A DNA stretch of 64,000 bases from Nansenia antarctica (GCA_963989245.1 OZ022340.1:44462025-44526024); one strand, 5' to 3'; positions 51,901-61,933 are shown, counted from the first letter of the stretch. Notes: a model not told the origin generated them from the letters alone. Program-made: numbers and translations.

Positions 51901-54900
51901 GTACCCCCCCCCTTAGGGGAGGCACCTGACGACCGTCCTGGAGCGTCCGGGTGGGCCAGATAGAAATCCTCCAGGAGTGTGGGGTCGGCGAGGTAGGACG
52001 GGGGCACCCAGCTCCGGTCTTCGGGGCCGTAACCCACCCAGTCCACCAGATACTGGAACCCCCGTCCCCTACGGCGGACAGCCAGTAGGCGGTCAACCGT
52101 CCCCACCTGGTCGCCATCCTTCAGGACCCGGGGAGGTGGGGGGGCTGGAACGGGGGGGGACAGGGGGCTAGTGGAAACAGGCTTGAGGAGGGACACGTGA
52201 AATACTGGGTGGACCTTGAGAGCAGGGGGAAGGTTTAATCGAACCGCTGCAGGGTTAATAATCCGGTCAATAGTGTAGGGCCCAACATAGCGGGGATTTA
52301 GCTTACGGGAGGAGGTCTGGGCGGTCTGGAGGGGCAGGTCCCGGGCCAACAGCCAGACCTTCTGGCCGGGACGATAGGCCGGGGCTGGCACCCTCCGCCG
52401 GTCGGCACAGCGACGGGACCGCTCAGTGGCCCGCAGCAGAGCGGTCCGGGTGGTCCTCCAGATGCGCCGACACCGGCGGAGGTGGACCCTGGTGGACGGG
52501 ACTGCCACCTCCAGCTCCTGTTGGGGAAAGAGAGGAGGTTGATAGCCCAAGGAGCATTCAAACGGGGACATACCCGTGGCGGAGCTCTCCATGGTGTTGA
52601 TGGCATACTCCACCCATGGTAGGTACTTGGCCCAGGAGGCGGGGTTGCTGGTGGTGACACAACGCAGGGCTGCCTCCAGGGCCTGGTTGGTCCGCTCGGC
52701 CTGTCCGTTGGACTGCGGATGGTATCCAGAGGTGAGGCTGACCGAGGCCCCAATTCCCTTACAGAAGGCCTGCCACACCTTGGAGATGAACTGGGGGCCC
52801 CGGTCGGACACAATGTTGTGGGGAATGCCGTGAAGCCTCACCACATGGAGCTTGAGGAGGTCAGCAGTCTCGGCCGCGGAGGGGAGCTTGGGAAGGGCGA
52901 CAAAGTGGACAGCCTTGGAAAACCTGTCCACAATGGTTAGGATGGTGTCCTTACCCTTGGATAAGGGGAGCCCCGTAACGAAGTCTAACGCGATGTGGGA
53001 CCAAGGACGACCGGGGATAGGGAGGGGACATAGGAGGCCCGAAGGAGGACGATGGGAGGCCTTACTTCGGGAGCAGATGGTGCAGGCACCCACAAACTCC
53101 TTAACGTCCCCCCGGAGTGTGGGCCACCAAAAACGTCGGCTGATAAACTCCGCTGTCCGGTGGGAGCCAGGGTGGCAGGCAAAGTGACTAGAGTGCCCCC
53201 ACTCTAGCACTTGCGGCCGGACAGTGGAGGGAACAAAAAGTCTGTGCCGGGGTCCGGTACCTGGGTCCGGCTCGGCACGCTGGGCCTGTCTGACCACCGA
53301 CTCGATGGCCCAGGTGACGACACCTACCACCCGGGTAGGGGGGAGGATGGTGTCTTGGGTCACCGGCATATCCGGGGCCTCCCCCGGGAACAGCCGGGAG
53401 AGGGCGTCCGCCCTGACGTTCTTTGACCCCGGGCGGTAGGTGAGGGTGAAGTCGAATCGGCTGAAGAACAGGGCCCAGCGTGCCTGTCTAGGGTTAAGCC
53501 TTTTTGCCGTCCTCATATAGGTCAAGTTCTTGTGGTCAGACCACACTAGGAACGGCAGCTTAGCCCCCTCCAGCCAGTGCCTCCACTCTCCGAGGGCAGC
53601 GTGGATGGCCAGCAACTCCTTGTTGCCCACATCGTAGTTCCTCTCGGCAGGGTCAAACCGGCGAGAGTAGTAGGCACAAGGGTGGACCTTCTGGTCCTCC
53701 TCCGACCGCTGGGTGAGAACGGCCCCGACGCCCGTGTCTGAAGCGTCTACCTCCACGATGAACTGCCTGGCTGGATCCGGGTGGGCCAACACCGGCGCGG
53801 TCGTAAAGAGGCCCTTCAGGGTGGAGAAGGCCGCCTCAGCCTCAGGGGTCCAAGAGAACGGGCGAACAGTGGAGGTACAAGCAGTGAGAGGGGCCGCCAC
53901 CTGGCTAAACCCCTTGATGAACCGCCGGGTAAACCCGGCGAACCCGAGGAAGCGCCGGAGTTGTGTTCGGTCGGTGGGTCGTGGCCACTCTGCCACCGCC
54001 TTAATCTTAGCCGGGTCGGCGCGCATTTGCCCTTCCTCCACGACGTTACCCAGGTACGTCACAGAGGAGGAGTGGAAGACGCATTTCTCCGCCTTGACGA
54101 AGAGACGATTCTCCAGGAGCCGTTGTAGGACCAGGCGCACGTGTTGGTGGTGTTCCTCCATGGTCGGGGAAAAGATCAGGATATCATCCAGGTAAACAAC
54201 CACGAAAACATTTATCATGTCCCTCAGCACGTCATTGACCAGCTCCTGGAAGACTCCGGGGGCATTGGACAGGCCAAAGGGCATGACCAGGTACTCGAAG
54301 TGACCGAGGTGGGTGTTGAACCCGGTCTTCCACTCGTCCCCCTCCTTGACCCTAACCAGATGGTAGGCGTTGCGGAGGTCAAGTTTAGTGAACACCCGGG
54401 CGTGAGTGAGTGGCTCGAAAGTGGAACTCATAAGGGGGAGTGGGTATTTATTCTTAACAGTGATGGTGTTTAAACTACGAAAATCTATACAGGGCCTCAG
54501 GCCACCATCCTTCTTCGCCACAAAGAAGAAGCCCGCCGCGAGGGGGGAAGACGATGGTCGAATTACACCCGAGGCTAGGGACTCGGCTATATAATTGCGC
54601 ATTGCCTCCTTCTCCGGGACCGAGAGGTTGTAGAGACGACCCTTGGGAAGGGCTGCCCCGGGAAGGAGGTTGATGGGACAATCATACGGCCGGTGAGGAG
54701 GAAGTGAAAGGGCGCGGTCCTTACTAAACACCATGGCCAGGTCAAGATACGTAGAGGGGACACCAGTGAGGTCCGGGGGAGAGACTACGGGCCTGGGACC
54801 GCTGGACGGAGAGAGGGCGGAGCGTAGGCAGTTGGCATGACAGGGGATGCTCCAGCCCAAAATCCGTCCAGTGGTCCAGGAGATGTGGGGATCGTGTCTC

Positions 54901-55328
54901 TCCAACCACGGCCTACCTAATACTAGGGGTGCAGTGGGGGCGTGGAGGACAAGAAAACGTGCCGTCTCGACGTGATTACCGGACATGGTGAGGGTGAGGG
55001 ATTCAGTGCTATGCGTGATCCTACCTAAGGGCCTCCCATCGATGGCTTGGGGGAACAAGGCATGGTCGAGGGGAACGAGCGGGATGCCGGCCTGACGAGC
55101 GAGGGTGATGTCCATCAAGCACTCGTCGGCCCCGGAGTCAATGAGGGCGCCGGCAGAAATGGACTCCTCACCCCAGGAGAGGGTGGCTGGGAACAGCCGG
55201 TTGTGGTTCTTGATGGGTTGGGGGATCGAGGCACGGCTCACCAAAAACCCCTCTTTTAGCGAGCCGGGTCTTTTGGCCGCGCCGGGCAGGTTCGGAGGAC
55301 GTGTCCGGGTCTTCCGCAATACAGGCAC
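51750..55328 (-). CDS. Chromovirus pol: protease-RT-RNase H-integrase-chromodomain
   Basis: 1192 codons without a break. Protease ALIDSGADECLMD (about residue 65); RT GFFFVAKKDGGLRPCIDFRS and the catalytic VVYLDDILIFS (about 380); RNase H VEVDASDTGVGAVLTQ, NYDVGNKELLAIHAAL and WSDHKNLTYM; integrase zinc domain (HFACHPGSHRTAEF, CTICSR); DDE core (ALDFVTGLPLSKGKDTILTI, VSDRGPQFISKVW, HPQSNGQAERTNQA); and a C-terminal chromodomain (QYLVDWVGYGPEDRSWVPPS, about 1090), which in this lineage guides integration to marked chromatin. The first ATG at 55328 lies in the gag overlap, so pol is expected as a gag-pol frameshift product. It reads through the polypurine tract into the 3' LTR. Confidence 0.95.
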   Translation of the reverse strand: MPVLRKTRTRPPNLPGAAKRPGSLKEGFLVSRASIPQPIKNHNRLFPATLSWGEESISAGALIDSGADECLMDITLARQAGIPLVPLDHALFPQAIDGRPLGRITHSTESLTLTMSGNHVETARFLVLHAPTAPLVLGRPWLERHDPHISWTTGRILGWSIPCHANCLRSALSPSSGPRPVVSPPDLTGVPSTYLDLAMVFSKDRALSLPPHRPYDCPINLLPGAALPKGRLYNLSVPEKEAMRNYIAESLASGVIRPSSSPLAAGFFFVAKKDGGLRPCIDFRSLNTITVKNKYPLPLMSSTFEPLTHARVFTKLDLRNAYHLVRVKEGDEWKTGFNTHLGHFEYLVMPFGLSNAPGVFQELVNDVLRDMINVFVVVYLDDILIFSPTMEEHHQHVRLVLQRLLENRLFVKAEKCVFHSSSVTYLGNVVEEGQMRADPAKIKAVAEWPRPTDRTQLRRFLGFAGFTRRFIKGFSQVAAPLTACTSTVRPFSWTPEAEAAFSTLKGLFTTAPVLAHPDPARQFIVEVDASDTGVGAVLTQRSEEDQKVHPCAYYSRRFDPAERNYDVGNKELLAIHAALGEWRHWLEGAKLPFLVWSDHKNLTYMRTAKRLNPRQARWALFFSRFDFTLTYRPGSKNVRADALSRLFPGEAPDMPVTQDTILPPTRVVGVVTWAIESVVRQAQRAEPDPGTGPRHRLFVPSTVRPQVLEWGHSSHFACHPGSHRTAEFISRRFWWPTLRGDVKEFVGACTICSRSKASHRPPSGLLCPLPIPGRPWSHIALDFVTGLPLSKGKDTILTIVDRFSKAVHFVALPKLPSAAETADLLKLHVVRLHGIPHNIVSDRGPQFISKVWQAFCKGIGASVSLTSGYHPQSNGQAERTNQALEAALRCVTTSNPASWAKYLPWVEYAINTMESSATGMSPFECSLGYQPPLFPQQELEVAVPSTRVHLRRCRRIWRTTRTALLRATERSRRCADRRRVPAPAYRPGQKVWLLARDLPLQTAQTSSRKLNPRYVGPYTIDRIINPAAVRLNLPPALKVHPVFHVSLLKPVSTSPLSPPVPAPPPPRVLKDGDQVGTVDRLLAVRRRGRGFQYLVDWVGYGPEDRSWVPPSYLADPTLLEDFYLAHPDAPGRSSGASPKGGGTVVNPSSAPPPPASLALVEPHQAQVETAGSSYQLRRRQPYKKPQRPSSDA

Positions 55329-56395
55329 AGCCCGCCCCGCATTCTCTGCTCTCTCTCTTCCTGAGAGAGGCGGGACCGGCCGACCTGCATGGGCTCCTCC
55401 GCTGACTCAGAGGTGGATGGGGCTGGGGAGAGCATGGGAACCCGAGGGGGCAGGGCCGAGTGGGCGGCCGCAAAACGGGGGAGAGAGGACGTGCGGCTGG
55501 GGACCGAGTGAGGGGGCCCCACGGCGCGTTGGCTGCGCTCCTGGCGGCGCTCCCGCAGGCGCTCATCCATTTGTAGGGACAAGGTGACCAGTTCTTGAAG
55601 GGAGCCTGGGCGGTCCCGGACGATAAGGTCCTTCACCGCCTCACTCAGACCCCGCCGGTAGGCGCAAAGGAGCGCTATGTCTCCCCACCCGCTGTCGGCG
55701 GCGAGGATCCGGAACTCTAAGGTGTAGTCCGCGACGGTCCTGGAGCCTTGCCGGAGTTCCAGCATCCTGGAGGCGGCGTCCGCGCCGTCAGAGGGGTGGT
55801 CAAACAAAAAGGAAAACTCCCGGCGGAACGCCTCGTAGTCCTGGGCAAGATGTGGGTCTCTGCCCACCACGGCTATGGCCCAGTCTAGAGCCTTGTCCAC
55901 CAGGAGGGACATAATGAAGGCTACTTTAGCCTCTTCTGACCCATACTTGGACGGTTGGAAAGCAAAAAAAAGTTCACACTGGGTCAGGAACCCTCTGCCC
56001 AGATCAAAGTTCCCTCCAAAGGGTCGAGGGGTAACCAGGTTGGGCTCGGGTTGGGCGGGAGCTCGCCCTGGGGGGGCTGGAACCCCCGGTGAATCAGCAG
56101 GGGGAGCAGGGACTGCAGCTCCTCCAGGGAGCGTGTTCAGCCTCAGCTGGATGGAAGCCACCGCAGAGACAAGAGTGCCCATCTGGACAGCAAGGGAGGC
56201 GAGAGCAGCTGAGGCGGAGGTGGACGACTTCTGGAGCTCCGCGATGTTACCCTGAACGGAGGGGAAAGCCTTACACAACTCCGCCTGGAGGGACGCGAGC
56301 TCGGCCGCGTGGGCGGAAACAAGCTCGTCAACTGAATGGGACACTGGGTTGGGCTTAACTGCGGGCGTCTGCCCCGAGGTGCTGCCTTGACTCAT
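55256..56395 (-). CDS. Chromovirus gag
   Basis: 379 codons; ATG at 56395 is only 16 bases inside the 5' LTR boundary. Layout: a Ser/Ala-rich helical N-terminus (residues 1-95), a Pro-rich linker, the capsid homology region (RPFGGNFDLGRGFLTQCELF, AFIMSLLVDKALDWAIAVVG, 130-270), and a CCHC knuckle CLYCGRPGHVLRTC near the end (about 358). This is the gag type from which mammalian PEG10/RTL genes derive. The TAA at 55256 is reached in frame 0; pol lies in the -1 frame over a 73-base overlap. I could not find a textbook XXXYYYZ slip site; the A-rich ggccaaaagac is the only candidate. Confidence 0.95.
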   Translation of the reverse strand: MSQGSTSGQTPAVKPNPVSHSVDELVSAHAAELASLQAELCKAFPSVQGNIAELQKSSTSASAALASLAVQMGTLVSAVASIQLRLNTLPGGAAVPAPPADSPGVPAPPGRAPAQPEPNLVTPRPFGGNFDLGRGFLTQCELFFAFQPSKYGSEEAKVAFIMSLLVDKALDWAIAVVGRDPHLAQDYEAFRREFSFLFDHPSDGADAASRMLELRQGSRTVADYTLEFRILAADSGWGDIALLCAYRRGLSEAVKDLIVRDRPGSLQELVTLSLQMDERLRERRQERSQRAVGPPHSVPSRTSSLPRFAAAHSALPPRVPMLSPAPSTSESAEEPMQVGRSRLSQEEREQRMRGGLCLYCGRPGHVLRTCPARPKDPAR

Positions 56396-56399
56396 TTTG

Positions 56400-56410
56400 G
56401 CTTGATTATT
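56400..56410 (-). promoter_or_regulatory. Self-priming primer binding site
   Basis: On minus AATAATCAAGC, one base after the 5' LTR. It is the exact complement of GCTTGATTATT at 57064-57054 (minus) in the LTR. No tRNA 3' end (TGG...) is present, matching the self-priming mechanism known for Tf1/sushi elements. Confidence 0.8.
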
Positions 56411-57053
56411 CTGTTATGGTAGCACTAGCAAAAGAGTCAAGTGTGGCAGAACCCCAGAACAGACGGACACAAGAGGCAAATTAATAATAAAAGGATTTAT
56501 TAAAATGATGGACAAAAGAATAACCCTACTCTAACGGGGCCTAAGTGGGGGGAATGTGTGGATGCCAGAGAACTGGATAATGTAAATGAGGTGTGAGTGG
56601 AACTGTACTCTATGTGTCTGGGTGTGTGTGTCTAGCGTGCAAAACTAGTGTGGTGTAGATATGTAGATGAGTGAAGTGTTGAAATATGTGCGTGTACTAA
56701 CCAGTCCAGAGCAGAGAGGGGGAATAGTCGGCAGGCAGGCAGACGGGGGGGGTTAGGCAGGAGGAGTAGGCGGCAGGCAGGCAGGGGTTTAGGCAGGAGG
56801 AGTAGGCGGTAGGCAGGCAGGGGCATAGGCAGGAGGGGTGGTCGTTAGGCAGGCAGGGACATAGGCAGGAGACGTAGTCGATAGGCAGGCAGGAGGTCTA
56901 GGCAGGGGGAGGCAGGTTCCTTTGGGGAGCGAGGATCAACAAAGAAAACAACTACGGTTAGCAAAAATAACAAAACAAACAAAACTCTGAAGAGAAACTA
57001 CTTGAACGAGAAGAGAACACAGGGAGAGCCAAACTACTAACCACATGGGTCAA

Positions 57054-57064
57054 AATAATCAAGC
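57054..57064 (-). promoter_or_regulatory. Predicted RNA 5' end complementary to the primer site
   Basis: Minus strand GCTTGATTATT. It lies 30 bases downstream of the TATA box (57089-57094), where transcription would be expected to start, and pairs over 11 bases with the primer binding site. Confidence 0.7.
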
Positions 57065-57088
57065 GTCGGAGGAAGGTCTCTGGGGCTT

Positions 57089-57094
57089 CTTATA
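57089..57094 (-). promoter_or_regulatory. Chromovirus TATA box
   Basis: TATAAG on minus (context ccctataagaagcc), 30 bases upstream of the predicted RNA start at 57064. The same box is in the other LTR near 51780. Confidence 0.7.
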
Positions 57095-57214
57095 GGGCTG
57101 CCTCCTCCTGAGTTGATAGCTGGACCCAGCTGTCTCCACTTGAGCCTGATGAGGCTCAACGAGCGCCAACGAGGCAGGAGGGGGCGGAGCCGATGAGGGA
57201 TTCACAACATATAC

Positions 57215-58858
57215 AGTAGATCTGATAGGGGCTCTAGGGGAGGAGGTGTGGCTATATATGTTTCCGCTGACCTTACATCTGAATTAATCATACCCACAGT
57301 TGAGCCCCAACATTTTGAATGTGTTTTTGTGAAGATAATCTTTCATGCAAATAAATGTATAACTATTGGTAGCTTATATAGACCTCCCTCTTCACCTGCT
57401 GAGTCATTAAAGTGCTTAATCTCCACTATCAATTCCATTTCCTGCAGAAACGAAATTATTGTATTGGGTGACTTTAACAAAAACTGGCTAGATAAGTCAT
57501 CTGCCAAAGAAAAAAAATCACTTAGTAGCCCAAATCTTACCCAATTAATCAAAGAGCCTACTCGTATCACATCTCGAACACAATCCCTGCCCAACTGGAT
57601 ACTTGTTTCACACCCGATAGATTCCTAAAGGCTGGTGTTATGTCCGACTGCTTCAGTGATCACTCAGTTATCTACTGTGTCTGGAAAATCTAATTGCCTA
57701 AACTGCCACCAAAACGAATCAAAATCAGACAATATAAGAAACTGAATTCAGAATTATTTATTAATGATTTGATCAATATTAAGTGGGACAGATTCCAATT
57801 AATACCAAATGTACAAGATGCCTGGGATTTTCTTTACACTGAGTTCACTGATGTGGTGGACAAACATGCACCTTGGAAAACTGTCAGAGTCAAAGGTAAA
57901 CATCTCCCTTGGGTCAGCCCTGAACTTATCAGTCTCTTCAGACAAAGGGACAAAGCATGGTCAACTTTCCGTAAAACAAGGGATAATGCTGACTGGGAAG
58001 TATACAGGCAGCTGAGAAATTTGAGCAAGACTAAAACCAGTAATGCAAAATCCAATTACTACAACGATTCTCTTACTTCTGATTTCAGGAACCCCAAGCA
58101 ATTCTGGAACAAAATTAAATCCATTACTAATACCTCTGAAAAGCGCTCCATCAATCAAATACGAGTTGCCAATACTATACTACATGACTCTGTATCTATC
58201 GCCCAAGCTTTCAATCAGCATTTTTCCTCTGTCTGTTCTACTTTATTGTCTGAGTCTTACCTATCTACTGGCTCTCTTAATAATATCTTACCCCGCTGCA
58301 GTTCCTTTTCTTTTAGAAATGTTTTGCCAACAGAAGTTCTGAACACCATTAATTAATTAAGTGTGAACAGTTGTCCTGGACTTGATGGCATCGAAAATAT
58401 GTTTATTAAGCTAGCCTCCAATATTCTTATGTACCCACTTGCTGATTTATTCAACCTCTCACTAGCTACCTGTGAGTTACCCGTTATCTGGAAAAGTGCT
58501 CGTATTACACCACTCCACAAGGGTGGAGATGTACTTGATTGCAACAATTACAGACCTATATCCATGATCTGCTCTACTGCCAAAGTTTTCAAAAAAATAA
58601 TTTATAATCAGCTTGCATACTATCTTAGTAATAATAATATTTCATCACCATTTCAATCTGGCTTCAGGCCTAATCATTCCACAACTACAGCCCTACTTAA
58701 ATTCACTAATGATGTCTTCTCTGCTGCAAATAACGGTGAACTCACATGGGCTATCTTCATTGATCTAACAAAAGCTTTCGATCTTGTTGACCGCTATCTG
58801 CTCTTAGACAAACTTCATGCTATTGGCCTCTCTGAAAATGTACTCCTGTGGTTTAATT
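57215..58858 (+). pseudogene. LINE A ORF2, endonuclease to reverse transcriptase
   Basis: Continues the ORF2 of LINE A after the chromovirus. Endonuclease: IIFHANKCITIGSLYRPPSS, NEIIVLGDFNKNWLDKSS; a stop near 57626, then the linker IRQYKKLNSELFINDL...WVSPELISLFRQRDKAWSTF. RT starts SCPGLDGIENMFIKLASNIL, ARITPLHKGGDVLDCNNYRP and FQSGFRPNHSTTTALLKFTN, WAIFIDLTKAFDLVDRYLLL. In-frame stops near 58354 and others break it. It ends at the LINE B insertion inside the WFN codons. Confidence 0.85.
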
Positions 58859-61800
58859 TTTGTAAGTCGTGCCTGCTGTAGGTACTATTTACACAACCGT
58901 TCCCTATAAGTACTAAAAGAAAAATGTGGTAGCTAGGCTGAGGAAGTGCCCGGACAAGCCAGCTTTGCCGAGTATATTCCTATCCAACGTCAGGTCCCTG
59001 ACTAATAAGATGGACGAATTGAGACTACAGGTTGCCAAAAATAACATCGTGGGAGATAGCTGTGTGATTATCCTAACGGAGACCTGGCTAAATGACACTA
59101 TCCTGGACTCCGCGATTAGCCTGGAAGGCCGCACTCTACACCGCGCGGACCGGACTTTGCTTAGCGGAAAGACTCGCGGAGGTGGGATCATTATATCTAC
59201 GAAGGATAGCTGGTGCTTAAACACGAAAACTGTAAGTAGCCACTGTTCCCCAAACCTGGAATACTTGACTGTTAAATGCCGACCCACTTACCTACCGAGG
59301 GAATTCAATGCAGTGTATATTACAAGCGTTTACATTGCACCGAATGCAGATGGTAGCTTAGCATTGGTGCGGCTATATGACGTCATCAGTGGTCAACAAA
59401 GCGCAGACCCACAGGCAGTTCACATTATAGCCGGAGACTTCAATCATGTCGACCTGAAGGCAGTACTACCCAAGTTCTATCAGCATGTTAAATGTGCAAC
59501 AAGAGGAGAAAAAACACTGGATAAGGTATACACCAACATCAAACGTGCTTACAAGGCTAGACCGCTAGCTCATCTAGGCATGTCTGACCATGTGTCAATC
59601 CTCCTGATCCCAGCATACACTACCATGAGGAAAAGTGCTCCCATCACCACTAAGACTGTCAGAACCTGGCCAGAAGGGTCCGCTCCACTGCAGATCTGCC
59701 TAAATGACACCTCATGGCAGGAATATGAGCATGAGGACCTGGAACAGTTCACGTCGTCGGTTCTGAACCACATAGTGAACTGCACCAACTCAGTCACCGT
59801 GGACAAACGGGTCCGGGTCTACCCCAACACGAAGCCATGGATGACTGGGAAGGTCCAAAAACTGATCAACGAGAGGGACAACGCCTTCTTCGCAGGGAAG
59901 GGCACACTGCTGTACAGCACCACCAGGGCTAACCTAAAGCGCGGCATCAAAGAGGCCAAGGCAGACCACAGAGAGAAGATTGAGGAATGCTTCCTGAGCA
60001 ACGACTCCAGGCGGATGTGGCAGGGGGTTCAGCACATGACAAACTTCAGAGCCAACAGGCTCACAGCCGCAGAGGACGACCCCCTGCTGGCGGAAAAGCT
60101 GAACTCCTTCTACGCCCGGTTCGACGAGGGGCGAACGGAGATAACCACAACACAAACACCACTCTCTCCAGCTCTCAGCAGCCTCACCCTCACAGAGCAT
60201 GAAGTGAGACGCGTGCTGAAGGCGGTGGACCCCAGGAAAGCCTCGGGGCCGGATGGCGTCCTGGGACGGGTGCTGAGGGACTGCGCCGACCAGCTGGCCG
60301 GGGTTTTCACCAACATCTTCAACCAGTCCCTGTCCCAGGCCACCATCCCACCCTGCCTGAAAACCTCAACTATCATCCCAGTCCCGAAGAAAAGCACGGT
60401 GAGCTGCCTAAACGACTACCGCCCGGTGGCACTCACACCAATCATCATGAAGTGCTTCGAGAAACTAGTCCGGGCCCACATACTCACACGCCTCCCGCCC
60501 AACCTGGATCCATACCAGTTCGCCTACAGAGCCCACAGGTCCACAGAGGACGCCATCGCGACGACTCTCCACGCCACTCTATCCCACCTGGAGAGGGGAA
60601 ACAGCTACGCGAGACTGCTCTTTGTGGACTTCAGCTCCGCCTTCAACACCATCCTTCCAGACAGGCTAGTGACCAAACTACTAGACCTGGGACTATCACA
60701 CTCTATATGTGCATGGATCAAGGACTTCCTGACCGACCGCCCCCAGAGGGTGCGGGTGGGCTCCCACACCTCCACAGCCCTCAGACTCAGCACTGGGTCC
60801 CCCCAGGGCTGCGTGCTAAGCCCCATCCTCTACAACCTCTACACCTACGACTTCACCCCCGTCCACCCCAGCAACTCCATCGTAAAGTTTGCAGACGACA
60901 CCACCGTGGTGGGCTGCATCTCGGGGGGGGACGAGGCGGCGTACAGGGATGAGGTAGAGCAACTGAGCAAGCTGTGCAAGGTAAACAACCTGCTGCTAAA
61001 CAAGTCAAAGACCCAGGAAATCATCGTGGACTTCAGGAGGAAAAAGTCCGAGATCCAGCCCCTGCTCATCGACGGAGAGAGCGTGGAGAGAGTCTCAACC
61101 CTCCGATTCCTGGGGGTGCACATACAGGATGACCTGTCCTGGAAGAACAACACAACAGCCACCATCAAGAAGGCACAACAGCGGCTCTACATCCTGAGAG
61201 TCCTCAGGAAGGAACACAACAAGCAGGAGATACTGGTGGCCTTCTACCGCGGCGCAGTGGAGAGCATCCTCACCTACGGCATCTGCAACTGGTTCTCCAG
61301 CTGCACAACTGCGGAGAGAAATGCGCTACAGAGAGTCGTGAGAACAGCCCAGAAGATCACCGGCGCCCCCCTCCCCTCTCTGGAAGAGCTGTACAACACA
61401 CGCTGTCTCAGGAAGGCCTCCAAGATCTCCAGAGACCCAACCCACCCTGGGTACGAACACTTTACCCGGCTGCCCTCGAAAAGGCGGTACAGGACCATGG
61501 CCGCAAGGACAAACAGACTGAAGAACAGCTTCTACCCCAGGGCCATCCAGGCCCTGAACACAGCAAAGACCTAGGTTCTGGGCCCTGGACAGTCTGGACG
61601 GATTGATGGCAGCTGCTGGACTGAAAAAAATCAGGTGTAGTGCTGAGGCACAAATATGTACATTTCTAGCCTGCAAACTGCGACACTTCAAATGAATGTG
61701 CAATAACACTATGTGCAATATGACAACCCTAGTCGTCTATCTGTACAGTATAGTATAGTGGATAGTGTACATAGCCTTTATTTATTTATGTAAACCAGCT

Positions 61801-61929
61801 CCTTCCCTTCTTGTGTTTTTTTTAGTTTTTTTTCTTTCCTAGCACCGGGGGAGCCACCCCTCCTAAATTTCGTTGTTTGGTACCTGTACTATAGCAATGA
61901 CAATAAAGACCATTCATTCATTCATTCAT
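58859..61929 (+). mobile_element. L2-like LINE B, near full length with intact ORF
   Basis: Inserted in LINE A with a short AATT duplication (58855-58858 and 61930-61933). The 5' leader is only about 67 bases before the ORF, so the 5' end is probably truncated. The 3' UTR (61575-61910) ends ctatagcaatgacaataaag accattcattc and an (ATTC)n tail. A 5'-truncated sister copy lies at 17158-17977. Confidence 0.9.
58926..61574 (+). CDS. LINE B ORF2-type protein: endonuclease and reverse transcriptase
   Basis: 882 codons, no stop. Apurinic endonuclease in the first 230 residues: IFLSNVRSLTNKMDELRLQV, CVIILTETWLND, HIIAGDFNHVDLKAVLP, LDKVYTN and GMSDHVSILLIP. RT from about 410 to 680: DPRKASGPDGVLGRVLRDCA, TSTIIPVPKKSTVSCLNDYR, YQFAYRAHRSTEDAIATTLH, LLFVDFSSAFNTILPDRLV, STGSPQGCVLSPILYNLYTY and the catalytic IVKFADDTTVVG. 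The C-terminal TYGICNWFSSCTTAERNALQ region follows. The first in-frame codon 58926 is a non-ATG-looking GTG/ATG context, so the true N-terminus may lie in the truncated part. All catalytic motifs appear intact. Confidence 0.93.
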   Translation: MVARLRKCPDKPALPSIFLSNVRSLTNKMDELRLQVAKNNIVGDSCVIILTETWLNDTILDSAISLEGRTLHRADRTLLSGKTRGGGIIISTKDSWCLNTKTVSSHCSPNLEYLTVKCRPTYLPREFNAVYITSVYIAPNADGSLALVRLYDVISGQQSADPQAVHIIAGDFNHVDLKAVLPKFYQHVKCATRGEKTLDKVYTNIKRAYKARPLAHLGMSDHVSILLIPAYTTMRKSAPITTKTVRTWPEGSAPLQICLNDTSWQEYEHEDLEQFTSSVLNHIVNCTNSVTVDKRVRVYPNTKPWMTGKVQKLINERDNAFFAGKGTLLYSTTRANLKRGIKEAKADHREKIEECFLSNDSRRMWQGVQHMTNFRANRLTAAEDDPLLAEKLNSFYARFDEGRTEITTTQTPLSPALSSLTLTEHEVRRVLKAVDPRKASGPDGVLGRVLRDCADQLAGVFTNIFNQSLSQATIPPCLKTSTIIPVPKKSTVSCLNDYRPVALTPIIMKCFEKLVRAHILTRLPPNLDPYQFAYRAHRSTEDAIATTLHATLSHLERGNSYARLLFVDFSSAFNTILPDRLVTKLLDLGLSHSICAWIKDFLTDRPQRVRVGSHTSTALRLSTGSPQGCVLSPILYNLYTYDFTPVHPSNSIVKFADDTTVVGCISGGDEAAYRDEVEQLSKLCKVNNLLLNKSKTQEIIVDFRRKKSEIQPLLIDGESVERVSTLRFLGVHIQDDLSWKNNTTATIKKAQQRLYILRVLRKEHNKQEILVAFYRGAVESILTYGICNWFSSCTTAERNALQRVVRTAQKITGAPLPSLEELYNTRCLRKASKISRDPTHPGYEHFTRLPSKRRYRTMAARTNRLKNSFYPRAIQALNTAKT

Positions 61930-61933
61930 AATT

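Larger units (their letters stand above)
51104..57209 (-). mobile_element. Sushi/Tf1-type Ty3-gypsy chromovirus, intact and young
   Basis: The 5' LTR (minus orientation) is 56412-57209 and the 3' LTR 51104-51900. They are 798 and 797 bp and differ, by eye, by one A in a run (aaaata versus aaaaata). The 5-bp TSD TATAC is at 51099-51103 and 57210-57214. gag (379 codons) and pol (1192 codons, with chromodomain) are uninterrupted and overlap with a -1 shift. The polypurine tract on minus is aagggggggggtac (51901-51914). Everything needed for mobility appears present. It is inserted in the endonuclease of LINE A. Confidence 0.96.
56412..57209 (-). repeat. 5' LTR of the chromovirus
   Basis: 798 bp. 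On minus it begins TGTTGTGAATCCC and ends ACCATAACA. Contains the TATA box and predicted transcription start. Confidence 0.97.

Noticed and set aside
51977..55587. Many ORFs of 60-170 codons opposite or across the chromovirus pol and gag
   Set aside because: GC-rich shadow frames of real coding; no independent motifs.
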